From positions 1 to 64,000 of the forward strand of contig JBFLZD010000008.1 of NCBI GenBank assembly GCA_040756435.1: 64,000 bases of DNA, read 5' to 3'. The notes under the pieces are model-generated. The model was not told the DNA's origin and made no database searches. It saw only the letters and a list, made by a program, of their open reading frames with translations. The position numbers and the translations under genes are program-made. Of this stretch, positions 54,358 through 64,000 are shown one piece after another; within the stretch, counting starts at the first letter, position 1; the number at the start of each line of letters is the position of its first letter. The stretch is from Spirochaetota bacterium. Its GTDB lineage: Bacteria; Spirochaetota; UBA4802; UB4802.

Positions 54358-55881
54358 TTGGAAGGATTGCAACAAAAAGCTCAATATTTTTGTAAGCCCG
54401 CTAACTACAAAGAAGCTCTTAAAATGGGGCAGGATGTTTATATCCAATTTTCGCTTTTAACACCTGAAGTAGAATCTATTATCATACGTATGCTCAGTGT
54501 TTACCTTGCTCAGCTTGACCTTCTTTATTTAAAAGACATGTTTATTAATATTATTAAGGAATTAGTTAATAATGCAATCAAAGCAAATGCAAAAAGGCTT
54601 TATTTTAAACAAAAAAATTTGGATATAAACAAAACTGAAGACTATCGTACAGGTATGGAAACATTCAAGGAGGATGTCTTTGTTGAAAACCCTGAATTTC
54701 TTGAACAGTTAGGACAATCAAATTTTATAGTAAGAGTCTTTTTTTCAATTACTGGCGACACTCACAAAATTCATGTAATAAATAACGTTCCCATTATCAC
54801 CGAAGAAATGAATAAAATAAATGCACGTGTAAAAAAAGCTTACAGCTATTCAGATATTTCAGATGCTTTTGATGATATCCTGGATGATTCTGAAGGTGCA
54901 GGGCTTGGTTTAATTATTGCACTTATGCTTATGAAGAATGCAGGTTTTCCACCTGAGGCTTTTGCCATATCAACCAATGGCAAAGTTACCAGCGCCTCTA
55001 TAAATATCGATGAAAGCTTCCGGAATATGGACCTGAAAGTAAAGATGGCACAGGAAATAATCAACGAAGTTGAATCTTTGCCATCATTCCCTCAAAATAT
55101 TCTTGAAATACAAAGGTTATGTGCAAACCCGGAATCAACAATTAAAGCAATAGCAGATAGCATCAAACGTGACCCCGGGCTTGTAACTGCAATATTGAAA
55201 TTAGCCAATTCTGCAGGGTATATTACATCAAAGCGGGTAGAAACAATTGAAGAAGCAGTTAAAATTATAGGTACTAAAGGGATAAATACTCTTCTTGTTG
55301 CAAGTGGTGTACAAAAAATACTGGATTCGCGTTACAAGAAGTTTGAGACAATTTGGAACAATTCATATAAAACAGCTTTTTATGCACAATTCATAGCAAT
55401 GAAATATCGTAAGGAAAGGTTATCCGAATTTGCCTACCTGGCATCCTTATTGGCTGACATAGGCCTTATGGTACTTCTTTCCATTAAACCCGATGACATT
55501 CAGAAAATCCGTGATATAGTTGGTTTAAAACAACTGGAAAACATCTCATTGCTTGAGGAAATTTCTTTGGGAGTTAGCCATAGTACACTGGGAAGCATGA
55601 TATGTCAGAAATGGAAATTTAACGATGCATTAGTCAAAGCAATAGAATTTCACCACAGGCCTCATTTATCCCCACCTCAATACCGGGATTTAATCAATAT
55701 TGTTTATCTAGCATATGTTTTCAGCAGTATTGAATCCAAGAATTTCAGATTTGAAATTGCCGATGAAGACTGTCTTGACTATTTTAAGCTGAATAATAAA
55801 CATGACTTTGAACAGCTACATGAATTGACAAAAGCTAAATACGAAGAGTATATTAAAACAAATCAACAGATTACACAATAA
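54358..55881 (+). CDS. GHKL ATPase-like and HDOD fusion protein
   Basis: The N-terminal half has an N box ([12 protein letters not shown]) and a G2-like box ([19 protein letters not shown]) of a GHKL ATPase, with a long insertion (about 85-150) and no HisKA phospho-acceptor domain. Residues about 230-430 form an HDOD domain: [33 protein letters not shown] and the FHH segment. HDOD proteins act in signalling, often with cyclic di-GMP or redox control. The start is a TTG after a run of Gs that resembles a ribosome site. Confidence 0.85.
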   Translation: MEGLQQKAQYFCKPANYKEALKMGQDVYIQFSLLTPEVESIIIRMLSVYLAQLDLLYLKDMFINIIKELVNNAIKANAKRLYFKQKNLDINKTEDYRTGMETFKEDVFVENPEFLEQLGQSNFIVRVFFSITGDTHKIHVINNVPIITEEMNKINARVKKAYSYSDISDAFDDILDDSEGAGLGLIIALMLMKNAGFPPEAFAISTNGKVTSASINIDESFRNMDLKVKMAQEIINEVESLPSFPQNILEIQRLCANPESTIKAIADSIKRDPGLVTAILKLANSAGYITSKRVETIEEAVKIIGTKGINTLLVASGVQKILDSRYKKFETIWNNSYKTAFYAQFIAMKYRKERLSEFAYLASLLADIGLMVLLSIKPDDIQKIRDIVGLKQLENISLLEEISLGVSHSTLGSMICQKWKFNDALVKAIEFHHRPHLSPPQYRDLINIVYLAYVFSSIESKNFRFEIADEDCLDYFKLNNKHDFEQLHELTKAKYEEYIKTNQQITQ

Positions 55882-55907
55882 CACTAATTATCTACAGGGA
55901 GTATATC

Positions 55908-56804
55908 ATGTATTTTCAGGATCTTATTGCTAATCTTAATAGCTATTGGGCAAAACAGGGATGTATAATTGCACAAGGATATGATCTGGAAGTTGGTGCA
56001 GGCACATTTAATCCTGCAACGTTTCTGCGTGTGTTGGGGCCCGAACCATGGAATGTTGCATATGTTGAACCATCACGACGACCAACTGATGGACGGTATG
56101 GCGATAATCCTAACAGATTGCAACATTATTATCAATATCAGGTAATTATGAAGCCTTCCCCACTAAACATCCAGGAACTGTATCTTGATTCATTGCGTAA
56201 TTTAGGAATTAAACTGGAAGAGCATGATGTACGTTTTGTTGAGGATGATTGGGAATCACCAACTCTGGGAGCTTCGGGATTAGGTTGGGAAGTATGGCTT
56301 GATGGTATGGAAATCACACAATTTACCTATTTTCAGCAATGTGGTAGCGTTGAATTAGACCCAATACCTGTGGAAATTACCTATGGCCTCGAACGCATTT
56401 GTATGTATATCCAGGGTGTTGAAAGCGTATTTGATATACAATGGAATGAAACATTAACATATCGTGATGTACATCATCGGAGTGAATTTGAATTTTCACA
56501 TTACAATTTCAATATAGCTGACATTGAATTACATTTTACACTATTTGACCTTTATGAAAAAGAGTGCTTGAAGATACTGGATTATGAACCAGTTCAGGTG
56601 GTATTGCCCGCATATGATTATGTATTAAAATGTTCCCATGTTTTTAATATCTTAGATGCACGTGGTGCCATTTCAGTAACTGAGCGTGTTGGCTATATTG
56701 CCCGCGTCAGGAATTTAGCACGCCGTTGTGCTGAGAGGTATATTGCAATTCGTGAATCAATGGGCTATCCACTTTGTAAATATGCTCAATCCGAGAAAGT
56801 TTGA
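55908..56804 (+). CDS. glyQ: Glycyl-tRNA synthetase alpha subunit
   Basis: GlyQ is the catalytic subunit of the alpha2-beta2 synthetase that charges tRNA-Gly. It has [69 protein letters not shown] and the terminal segment with RYIAIRE. The length (298) is normal. The usual glyS neighbour is absent. Instead a DHH phosphoesterase gene overlaps its stop codon. Confidence 0.97.
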   Translation: MYFQDLIANLNSYWAKQGCIIAQGYDLEVGAGTFNPATFLRVLGPEPWNVAYVEPSRRPTDGRYGDNPNRLQHYYQYQVIMKPSPLNIQELYLDSLRNLGIKLEEHDVRFVEDDWESPTLGASGLGWEVWLDGMEITQFTYFQQCGSVELDPIPVEITYGLERICMYIQGVESVFDIQWNETLTYRDVHHRSEFEFSHYNFNIADIELHFTLFDLYEKECLKILDYEPVQVVLPAYDYVLKCSHVFNILDARGAISVTERVGYIARVRNLARRCAERYIAIRESMGYPLCKYAQSEKV

Positions 56805-57781
56805 TGGATTACTTTGCTAATCTTAAAAAATATCTCAATACCTATGACAATTTTATTATTTCCACTCATGAAAGTCCTGACCCTGATGGACTTGGCGCAG
56901 AAATTGCCTTTAAAGAACTATTGCTAAAAATTGGGAAGAAGGCAATAATTATAAATTCTGACCCAACCCCATCAAAATTCAGTTTCATAGATCCCAATAA
57001 TGAAATAATAATATTTAATGAAAACATGAAAATTGATGATATAAATAATTATGCAGTTTTTGTTCTGGATACAAATGACTTCGATAATATTGGGAAAGCA
57101 TATCATTATATCAAAGATTCTATACGCGATGTATTTATTATTGACCACCACGAAGGGGGAACGGATAAAATTAAATCAAACTTCATTAAAGTAGAAGCAT
57201 CATCAACATCAGAAATAATTGGCAACATTTTACAGCATTTTGGAGTAATCCCATCATTTAAAGCTGCACAGGCTCTTTATGCCGGAATAATTTTTGACAC
57301 CGGCTGTTTCAAGTACCCTAAAACCTCACCTATAACATTTGTATTAGCTGCACAATTAGTAACCCTGGGTGTAAAGCCATATGAAATATATCAGCAGATT
57401 TATGAAAATAATTCACTGGAAGTATTTAGATTGAGAGCACTGATGCTTTCCACAATGGAAGTCCATTTTGGTGGGAAACTCATACTGATGAAGCTAACCC
57501 CTGAAATGATACAAGAAACCAATGCGCCATTTTCCGAAGGTGAAGTTAATATCAATTTGCCGTTATCAATTCAGGGTGTTGTGGCAAGTGTTCTGATAAA
57601 ACAGGACATTGGTGGTCCTGTCAAAGTCAGCATGCGCACAAAAGGCGATTTGGATGTTGCAGAAATTGCTATTGCAAATGGTGGTGGAGGACATAAAAAT
57701 GCTGCAGGCTTTAAATCATTATATGATTTTGAAACCACACGATTAAAGGTATTAGACGAAATGTCACGTTTTTTTAAATAA
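56804..57781 (+). CDS. DHH/DHHA1 phosphoesterase (NrnA-like)
   Basis: The DHH catalytic part has ESPDPDGLGAEIAF, VLDTNDFDN, VFIIDHHEGG and GIIFDTGCFKY, and the DHHA1 part ends GGGGHKNAAGF. These residues bind manganese. NrnA enzymes degrade nanoRNA and hydrolyse pAp (3'-phosphoadenosine 5'-phosphate), the by-product of sulfur assimilation. The ATG overlaps the glyQ stop by one base (TGATG). A TTG upstream at 56801 is possible. Confidence 0.9.
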   Translation: MDYFANLKKYLNTYDNFIISTHESPDPDGLGAEIAFKELLLKIGKKAIIINSDPTPSKFSFIDPNNEIIIFNENMKIDDINNYAVFVLDTNDFDNIGKAYHYIKDSIRDVFIIDHHEGGTDKIKSNFIKVEASSTSEIIGNILQHFGVIPSFKAAQALYAGIIFDTGCFKYPKTSPITFVLAAQLVTLGVKPYEIYQQIYENNSLEVFRLRALMLSTMEVHFGGKLILMKLTPEMIQETNAPFSEGEVNINLPLSIQGVVASVLIKQDIGGPVKVSMRTKGDLDVAEIAIANGGGGHKNAAGFKSLYDFETTRLKVLDEMSRFFK

Positions 57782-57819
57782 ATTATGTATAGCAGTCTTC
57801 CATTAAAATACTTTCATAT

Positions 57820-58749
57820 TCATATCAACCCTATAAGTAACTCAATCAATCTTAAAACATCCTGATCTTTTTTGAGCAATGGATGCAAAGGCTTATTCTT
57901 TTTTACCTCAAAAATAATGTTAATACTATCCCCCTCTAAATATGCAGGTACGTCCACTTTAATACCACAGGCATTAAGTTTTTTCTTAATCTCATTAATA
58001 GAACCCATATATTCTGTATACTCCGGGTAGCGAATTGAATATATACAATTATGGATATCATCATCTATTATAGTTTCTTTTGTTAGCAGTAATTCTATAC
58101 TATCACCAAGAAGTTTATCCTTCCCCATTCTATAAATATCCTCAATCATAACTACTATGCTGTTAAAATAATTTACCCTGAGCTGACATTGAGAAATAAT
58201 TTTTTCCAGTATAATTATTGAACTTTTTGATAACCGCAACATAGGCATGACAAATTTTGGAGAAATTGATCTGGAATCAATATACTGAATGATGACCAGT
58301 GGTAATTCAAGTATTGATCTGACATTCATAAAGTCAGTTAACAAAGCAGGCAGCGATAGTTCCTGTGCTATTGCCATTATCTGTTTTTTATCAGCATTAA
58401 AATAATCATACAGTAAATATAAACTCTTAATTTTCCCAATAGTCCCTAATGCATTGTGAAACAATTTCACTCGTACTATCTGTAAAAAATCATCCATGCG
58501 TAATTCAGTGACAATCTTTGCCGGCACGTCTTTTATGCCTGCTTCCTGCGCTGCTGTAATCCTGTTATGCCCATATACAGGCATATACCCTCCCTGCCAG
58601 TTTAAGAGCAACACAGGCTCAATGATGCCATGGTGTAATACTGATTTGACCAGTTCCCTGGACAATGGTCTTGAAATTTTAAAATAATTGTTATTACATT
58701 GAATTGCATCTAAAGGTATTGATGCAACATGACTTTCAGGACAAATCAT
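57820..58749 (-). CDS. ParB/sulfiredoxin-like domain protein
   Basis: Residues about 10-85 form a ParB N-terminal-type domain: PLDAIQ, VKSVLHHGIIEPVLLL, MPVYGHNRITAAQEAGIKDVPAKIV. The GHNRITAAQEA segment is the ParB-like nucleotide-binding motif (usually GERR or GH.R). The rest, about 220 residues of helices, has no clear DNA-binding match. It is not next to parA, so it may be a regulator or nuclease-type protein and not a partition protein. It overlaps the upstream gene by one base. Confidence 0.78.
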   Translation of the reverse strand: MICPESHVASIPLDAIQCNNNYFKISRPLSRELVKSVLHHGIIEPVLLLNWQGGYMPVYGHNRITAAQEAGIKDVPAKIVTELRMDDFLQIVRVKLFHNALGTIGKIKSLYLLYDYFNADKKQIMAIAQELSLPALLTDFMNVRSILELPLVIIQYIDSRSISPKFVMPMLRLSKSSIIILEKIISQCQLRVNYFNSIVVMIEDIYRMGKDKLLGDSIELLLTKETIIDDDIHNCIYSIRYPEYTEYMGSINEIKKKLNACGIKVDVPAYLEGDSINIIFEVKKNKPLHPLLKKDQDVLRLIELLIGLI

Positions 58750-60293
58750 TATATAAGCCCTCGTAGTAATTTTGTAATCTCTTCTGGATATATAACAGTA
58801 ACTTTTGAGAGCTTCTTTAAGCTTTCTTTAGCTGCCTGAGTAAGATCAGCAGTTGTAATAAATATACCCTGTTGTGCTTTTATATCATTAATGGCCTGTG
58901 CAAAATTTCGTAACGTTATTTCACCTACATTTGTTTTATCCCACCGCCTGACCCAGACTAATACTTTATCCCTTGTTTCAGGATTAATTGCCAAAAAATC
59001 AACACCATCCGCTTCACGATATGTTTGTAATATCTGATCAACCTTAAAACCCATTTTTGACACCAATCTGTTGGAAATAATCCTGAAATTTTCAGTGTCT
59101 AATGAAATATACCTGTCCATGACATCATCTGAAGCACTGACTGTTTTTCCATCATCATAACTTATTTTAGTGGTAACAACGATATCTTTTAAATTATATT
59201 TTTTTGTACTTTTTAACCCACACATTTCCCATAATAAATTTTGTGGAAATGCATCATCCATCCATGTTGTGATAGTTTCTGTAACGGATACCGATTCTTC
59301 TTTGCTGAATTTATCAACCTCCATTTCCTTGCGCAATTGTGTTACGAGATATTGTATATTTCTATAGTTTCTATCTCTTCGGTAAAGCTCATTCCATGCT
59401 TCATATGCTAAAGAAGTCTGTTCATTTTTTAAATATGCATATCCCAGATCATATAATGCCAGAAGTTCTGCATCATCATTTGCATTCTTTCGTGCAACAT
59501 CCAGTAAATCCTGAAATAGCTTTATTCCTTCATCATGCTTTTTCAGGCGCATCAACATAAAGGCCTGAAATCTTTTTGCAAGATACAGCACATCAGGATC
59601 CTGGGCTGTATCTGCAATCCTGGAAATATATCCTAACGCCTGACGATAATCACGTTTGCGATTACACGCAAATGCAGCAGCTATCTGGGCAATCTCTGAT
59701 TGCGGTTTTATCTGCACTGCTAATTTAAAATTATCGATAGCATCCTGTATACGCATATTCTGGTAATAACATATACCCGCTCCAAAAAGAATTTCATAAT
59801 TGTCATTCTTAAGCTTTACCAGTCTATCAAAATAACGCTGTGCTATATCAAACTCTTCTTGACCAAGACAGATAAACGCAATATGGTAAAGGGATTCAAT
59901 ATCGGCAGGATAATTTTTAAGAATGTCCATATACGTTTGAAATGCTTTTTCAATCTCATCCCGCATATAGTATGATTTAGCCAATTTCTTTTGTACTGAA
60001 AGCTGGTCAACTTCATAATTGAATTTCCCTATTTCAAGTACCTTTTCAAAATGGATAACTGCCTGGTCAATCTCTCCTAAGGCTAAATACAGGTCAGCAA
60101 TGCGATAGTGGACAACAAAATCATCAGGATATTCATCAATTACTTTTTTGTACTCAACTATAGCATCATGTATTTGATTTTGCGCAACCAGCTGTTGGGC
60201 TTTATATAAAGGGCTAAACTTTGGTCGTATATAGACAAGGTAGTACAGGAAAGCACTTATAATAAACAAAGATACCAGAATATACGTAATCAT
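58749..60293 (-). CDS. TPR protein with a C-terminal Mrr-type restriction fold
   Basis: An N-terminal membrane helix (residues 3-20) is followed by about eight tetratricopeptide repeats (30-340). The last 115 residues are like the Mrr_cat restriction endonuclease domain (FRIISNRLVSKMGFKVDQILQ, ADGVDFLAINPE, QGIFITTADLTQAAKESL). The catalytic Q/E-x-K is replaced by VWVR, so nuclease activity is unlikely. It is anchored at the membrane with the TPRs in the cytoplasm or periplasm; orientation is not certain. Confidence 0.82.
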   Translation of the reverse strand: MITYILVSLFIISAFLYYLVYIRPKFSPLYKAQQLVAQNQIHDAIVEYKKVIDEYPDDFVVHYRIADLYLALGEIDQAVIHFEKVLEIGKFNYEVDQLSVQKKLAKSYYMRDEIEKAFQTYMDILKNYPADIESLYHIAFICLGQEEFDIAQRYFDRLVKLKNDNYEILFGAGICYYQNMRIQDAIDNFKLAVQIKPQSEIAQIAAAFACNRKRDYRQALGYISRIADTAQDPDVLYLAKRFQAFMLMRLKKHDEGIKLFQDLLDVARKNANDDAELLALYDLGYAYLKNEQTSLAYEAWNELYRRDRNYRNIQYLVTQLRKEMEVDKFSKEESVSVTETITTWMDDAFPQNLLWEMCGLKSTKKYNLKDIVVTTKISYDDGKTVSASDDVMDRYISLDTENFRIISNRLVSKMGFKVDQILQTYREADGVDFLAINPETRDKVLVWVRRWDKTNVGEITLRNFAQAINDIKAQQGIFITTADLTQAAKESLKKLSKVTVIYPEEITKLLRGLI

Positions 60294-60355
60294 CTTTTTT
60301 CCACTCTAAAAATTATTAAAAACCATCATCTACTCTATTATCGTTATAACTGGAA

Positions 60356-62626
60356 CTATCGTTTAAACCTGATTTCTGAAGGCCAGCCATTGATACACCA
60401 TGATTTTTCTGTTTCATATTTAATAATGAAGTCATCAGCTTTCTTTATTTTTGCTTTAAATGGAAGATTTATTAAAATATCATGAGGGATAAAACGGGGA
60501 ACATCAGTAAACTGTATAACAAACTCATTGGAAGTAGAAGTTGATACAAAACTTATATTGCCAAACCGTGAAGGTGCATTTGTAATTACAATTTGAGAAT
60601 CTAAAAACCATTCCTCAACAGGAACGGGGAATAATTCCAATCGTTCCGGATGATCAATAAAGCATAGATTGCGTATAGCCTGAAACAATAATGATACTGC
60701 AACGGTTGATATGGGTTCTTTTATAATTGCATGTCCAGATACAGGATCAAGAAAATCAGGCATAAATTTTCGTTTTTTGCATAGTGTGATAATAGCATGG
60801 ATTATATCAACAGCTCGTTTATCATGAGCATATAGCATGCTATTTGCAAGATTCAAAGAACTAATAACATCAATACCACTAATAATTGTATTATATAGTG
60901 GCAAACCTTTTCCTGCATTAATAATATGATCTATAATCCTTTGTGTTGTATATTTCCGTAAAATATGGACTATATGTGGGTATAAAAATGATGTATACAG
61001 TAGAATCCTGTTATTGGATGTATTAATACTATTTGCAAATTCCAGGCTTTCTTTAACTGATATTTTTTGCTTTCGCAATGGTTTGCCATGTTTCGGCAGC
61101 CATTCAATAAGCTTTTCTTCTTCTTTGCTCGTTTCCTGTGATACATGAAATAAAACATTTATCACAGACACCTCAAGTTTATTAGCTTCGGCTAAAAATT
61201 TTGTTTCATCCCCAAAAAGCCCTAATGATCTAGACATAAATGCTAAATTTTCCAGAGCTGAAATAATTATTGGAATATTCCAAACTTGGTGGATAGCATT
61301 TTTATCAGAATCATCAAGAAGAATATATTTTTTTACGTTTTTCAATTCTTTACAAAATTGTAAAATATTTTGTGCGTACTGCTTGCAAACTGGATAATTG
61401 TTCTGCAAAAAAGAGGTATCCTTAACAATCCTGTAATAATCCCCCAGCATATTACATATATATGCAGCAGACAGTATGCTTTCTAAATCATCTTTAATTT
61501 TTATATTTTTTACAATATAATTAATGATCGATAGTGACTGTTGAAAATGGCCCATTCTATTCAATGCCATTATTGTAAAATAATAACGAGCAATATCCTC
61601 TTTTTGATTTTTATTATTTATATCAATATTTGCAGCTTCTACCAGCGCAGAAAATTTGCAAAAATTTACCCATTCATTTATACTATTCTTCCCAACTGTT
61701 ATTCCAACCCCTTCCTTCATCCTGAGGTCAATATATTTGGCATATTCATTTTGTGTTGATTTTATAATTACTTTAGGAACTGAAATTTTAGATTCTTTAT
61801 TTACCGCAACCCGCACAGCTATTTCATATTCTTTATTACTTATATCATAAACAAAAGCCATTGTAGCCATGTGAGCATTACTGGTAACCTTATGTTTATT
61901 TTCTTTTCTTTTAATATCAATATCACCAGTAATTTCATTGCCCGTAAGTATATAATCAGGCTTCATCAGTAAAGCACAATGGTGTTCATTATTTATTCGT
62001 ACAAAATTATTTTTCACAAGTTCAATTGATTCCAGGCCCGATAATCTTTCAGTTGTATATGGCCGTACAGCTATAATAAAATACGCCTTATTTTTCTTTT
62101 TATAATGTACATTATTAACAACAACCGCTTCATCAATATTTGTATGAGTAATATAAACTAATTGTTTATAAGTAAAATCTGGGTGGATATAAGAAGTCTT
62201 TACCACACCATTTTCGATTTCCTGCTTAATATAGTTATCATTATGAAATTGTATTAAAGAATTATCGACATACATCCAGCACTCTATAGACCATGATGAC
62301 CATACAGGATGGACCATGCCCGAAGGGTCAATTCTTATAGATCCACTGCTTAAAAAGCTATTAATGGTATACCATGTCCGGCAATGATTATTGTAAAGAA
62401 AAAAGGGGAGAGATTGTATTCGCTCATTAACCGTATTAACGTATCGAGATATCCAGTAAGGCCATACAAAATAATTATATTTTTGATAAATTGTAAAATT
62501 CTTCATACCTTCGGATATCTCCGAAGGTATGGATAGAGGATTATTTTCTGTATTTCCAGATAATAAGTCTATAAGAGAATTTTTTTCAGGATCCTCAGTC
62601 TTAATCAAAGGAAACAACATAACCAT
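60356..62626 (-). CDS. Large six-hairpin glycosidase-like protein of unknown function
   Basis: The N-terminal 300 residues are beta-rich, and about 310-700 are mostly paired helices, with a glycoside-hydrolase-like (alpha/alpha)6 barrel appearance (VWNIPIIISALENLAFMSRSLG, PVSGHAIIKEPISTVAVSLLFQAI). I cannot identify catalytic acids or a named family, so the enzymatic role is open. There is no signal peptide. It shares its start with the stop of the STAS gene (1-bp overlap), which suggests translational coupling and perhaps regulation of the same process. Confidence 0.6.
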   Translation of the reverse strand: MVMLFPLIKTEDPEKNSLIDLLSGNTENNPLSIPSEISEGMKNFTIYQKYNYFVWPYWISRYVNTVNERIQSLPFFLYNNHCRTWYTINSFLSSGSIRIDPSGMVHPVWSSWSIECWMYVDNSLIQFHNDNYIKQEIENGVVKTSYIHPDFTYKQLVYITHTNIDEAVVVNNVHYKKKNKAYFIIAVRPYTTERLSGLESIELVKNNFVRINNEHHCALLMKPDYILTGNEITGDIDIKRKENKHKVTSNAHMATMAFVYDISNKEYEIAVRVAVNKESKISVPKVIIKSTQNEYAKYIDLRMKEGVGITVGKNSINEWVNFCKFSALVEAANIDINNKNQKEDIARYYFTIMALNRMGHFQQSLSIINYIVKNIKIKDDLESILSAAYICNMLGDYYRIVKDTSFLQNNYPVCKQYAQNILQFCKELKNVKKYILLDDSDKNAIHQVWNIPIIISALENLAFMSRSLGLFGDETKFLAEANKLEVSVINVLFHVSQETSKEEEKLIEWLPKHGKPLRKQKISVKESLEFANSINTSNNRILLYTSFLYPHIVHILRKYTTQRIIDHIINAGKGLPLYNTIISGIDVISSLNLANSMLYAHDKRAVDIIHAIITLCKKRKFMPDFLDPVSGHAIIKEPISTVAVSLLFQAIRNLCFIDHPERLELFPVPVEEWFLDSQIVITNAPSRFGNISFVSTSTSNEFVIQFTDVPRFIPHDILINLPFKAKIKKADDFIIKYETEKSWCINGWPSEIRFKR

Positions 62627-62967
62627 TATTTAAAAGAAGCTATGGCTTCTTCTTCAGTATCATATATTTCAAACATATCCATAAGCTCAACAACTTCAAA
62701 TATCTTCTTAACAGCACTATTCATATTACAAAGCTTTAATTTTCGATTTGATTCTTTCAATATCCGCATAGTGGAAACAAATATTCTCAATCCACTGCTG
62801 CTCATATATTCTACACCTGAAAGATTTAATAATAGATGAGTATTTGGCTCATCCTTAATTAATTTATTTATTTCTTTCTCAATATCAGCGGAAAGATGCA
62901 CATCTAAACGCCCCTGCAAATATACTACAACAACATTGCCAACTTTCTTCGTTTGAAGATTCATCAT
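62626..62967 (-). CDS. STAS-domain anti-sigma factor antagonist 2
   Basis: A 113-residue SpoIIAA-like protein with the phospho-acceptor region LNLSGVEYMSSSGLRIFV, close to the consensus DSSGL form, and the typical KLCNMNSAVKKIFEVVEL helix. The serine is phosphorylated by RsbW-type kinases and released by SpoIIE phosphatases; both types occur in this window but not in this operon. It is the first of a row of coupled genes. Confidence 0.9.
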   Translation of the reverse strand: MMNLQTKKVGNVVVVYLQGRLDVHLSADIEKEINKLIKDEPNTHLLLNLSGVEYMSSSGLRIFVSTMRILKESNRKLKLCNMNSAVKKIFEVVELMDMFEIYDTEEEAIASFK

Positions 62968-63293
62968 ACCCTCCTGATTATAAAATTAAGTACTGGTTTA
63001 ATTCTATTGTAAAATAAAAACGATTGTAATTTAAAAAACTACTCATTACCCTTAAAGCAAATTGTATAAAAATAGAATAAATTTCCTGCACCCCACCTGA
63101 AAGCTACAGTGATACATGCTCTTAGTAACAAAAATTTTTTAACGAACAATTACTGATAATAATATAATTTTAACATATACAACTGCAATCAGACTCCAAT
63201 ACAATAAGTTCTTATCATATAAAAGGTATTAATAAATTTATACAATATTATGTATTATAAATTGGAAAAAAGCAAGCAATTTATAATAAAATA
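62968..63293. other. AT-rich non-coding stretch
   Basis: The gap between two minus-strand runs should hold the promoter of the STAS operon. I find no hairpin with a T tract and no open frame. Confidence 0.45.
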
Positions 63294-63740
63294 CTATTCC
63301 TGCCCCATCTTAGCCTGTCTTCGTGTTATCATTAAACCAAAACCAACAAAGATCAGTAATACAAGCAATAATACTCCACATATTGTCAATATGAGATGCT
63401 CATAGACAAGACCATTGACAAGAAGAACTGGTGCTGATACTAAAGGAAAAAGAATACTATTATAGTATATCATCCCACGATATTTTAAGGGGTCAAACAA
63501 AGGAAGAATCATACTTAATCCAGCAACTGCCATCATTAATGCAAATACTCGTGAAAAATGATATAATGGCGAAGTAAAAGTATCATATTTAATTAAATTA
63601 TACCAATCAGGGTTAACTTCAATTCCAAAAATATTTGCAAACAAAATTGGACTGAATCCATACATTAGTCCAATAGCAATATATATAATTCCCGTTAATA
63701 AAACCCCAAACTGTAATATGTTTGTTGCTTTTGATCTCAT
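63294..63740 (-). CDS. Four-helix membrane protein of unknown function
   Basis: The 148 residues form four membrane helices (about 10-30, 62-85, 92-110 and 115-138), with a short DPLKYRG loop. I recognise no family. It starts on the base after the stop of the 74-residue gene, so the two are translationally coupled. Confidence 0.65.
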   Translation of the reverse strand: MRSKATNILQFGVLLTGIIYIAIGLMYGFSPILFANIFGIEVNPDWYNLIKYDTFTSPLYHFSRVFALMMAVAGLSMILPLFDPLKYRGMIYYNSILFPLVSAPVLLVNGLVYEHLILTICGVLLLVLLIFVGFGLMITRRQAKMGQE

Positions 63741-63965
63741 TTATCCCCCTACTATTTTTATCATGATATCATCAAATTTTTCTTTATTAGCAAATGTTTT
63801 TTCAATAAGATCATTAATTGATGTCACCTCCGGTATCTGTAAAGAAAACTCTTTATTACAAACCGCACCAGTATCGCAAGCATATAAATAGTAATAAGGA
63901 AGAAAATCAACAAATTTTCTAAAAATCCCTAAAACTTTACTTTTTAAGGAAAGTGGATTGAACAT
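63741..63965 (-). CDS. Small protein of unknown function
   Basis: This 74-residue protein has a basic N-terminus, a hydrophobic stretch with an aromatic core (LPYYYLYACDTGAVC) and a two-cysteine motif spaced by five residues. It is directly followed by the four-helix protein gene. Its promoter would lie at the right edge of the window, so it might be preceded by other genes. Confidence 0.5.
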   Translation of the reverse strand: MFNPLSLKSKVLGIFRKFVDFLPYYYLYACDTGAVCNKEFSLQIPEVTSINDLIEKTFANKEKFDDIMIKIVGG

Positions 63966-64000
63966 TGAATTGTTACCTATAAACGATATTTGCTGTATAT

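Noticed and set aside
55908-57781. Loss of glyS as a sign of deletion
   Set aside because: glyQ is intact and coupled to the next gene; glyS could lie elsewhere in the genome, so absence in this window proves nothing.
57820-58749. Chromosome partition ParB / replication origin region
   Set aside because: No parA neighbour, no parS-like palindromes and no dnaA boxes; only the N-terminal domain is similar.

Overview
The window is an AT-rich (roughly 35% GC by eye), densely coded bacterial chromosome segment with short operons on both strands. Several features together suggest a Spirochaetota bacterium, though none is diagnostic alone: an OmpL47-type Ig-repeat surface protein, a long PlsB-type acyltransferase, bactofilin, several STAS/RsbW/SpoIIE-type switch proteins, HDOD and GAF/degenerate-GGDEF proteins, a long acidic coiled protein, and 2-hydroxyacyl-CoA dehydratase genes. 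There is no rRNA, phage, intact IS element or CRISPR array. One tRNA gene (Pro, CGG) is present.

Layout. 1-790 is a tandem array of about 14 imperfect 51-55 bp units that runs off the left edge. 1259-3842 (+) holds a Nudix hydrolase, a small exported protein, the Ig-repeat protein and a STAS protein. 3884-7128 (-) holds TPR, membrane protein, pdxA, bactofilin and a conserved coiled protein. 7429-13651 holds an M23/LysM peptidase, a GAF/degenerate-GGDEF protein whose 5' end is frameshifted, a 772-aa acidic protein and an outer-membrane barrel. 14051-20528 holds plsB, tRNA-Pro, an RsbW-like kinase and a BNR/FnIII protein. 20547-25546 is a catabolic operon (two 2-hydroxyacyl-CoA dehydratase-family subunits and an acyl-CoA ligase) facing a divergent IclR regulator across overlapping palindromic operators. 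25564-25667 is a perfect CIRCE heat-shock operator with its own promoter and a terminator but no gene. 26442-36104 holds neuB, glpK, a sensor kinase, a decayed MNT/HepT toxin-antitoxin pair, ilvE, an MlaF-like ATPase, rsgA and an OmpA lipoprotein, plus a candidate small RNA. 36361-41909 is a metal-efflux operon (CzcA and TolC types) with no membrane-fusion gene. 42296-50568 holds a SpoIIE phosphatase, a beta-propeller glycosidase, serine acetyltransferase, two TetR regulators, a DUF4143 ATPase and a prenyl synthase. 50685-57781 holds hisF, signalling proteins, a DUF362 ferredoxin, a HATPase-HDOD fusion, glyQ and an NrnA-type DHH protein. 57820-63965 (-) holds ParB-like, TPR/Mrr-like, six-hairpin-like, STAS and small membrane proteins.

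Three sequence-scale signals are not explained by the genes. First, the octamer GCGATAGT/ACTATCGC occurs 20 times on the two strands where about one is expected, mostly inside genes and in both orientations. Second, a MITE-like element of about 115 bp made of two hairpins has five intergenic copies. Third, there is the left-edge tandem array. Two other spots merit attention: the orphan CIRCE transcript unit, and the A6-tract frameshift that hides the natural start of the GAF gene.
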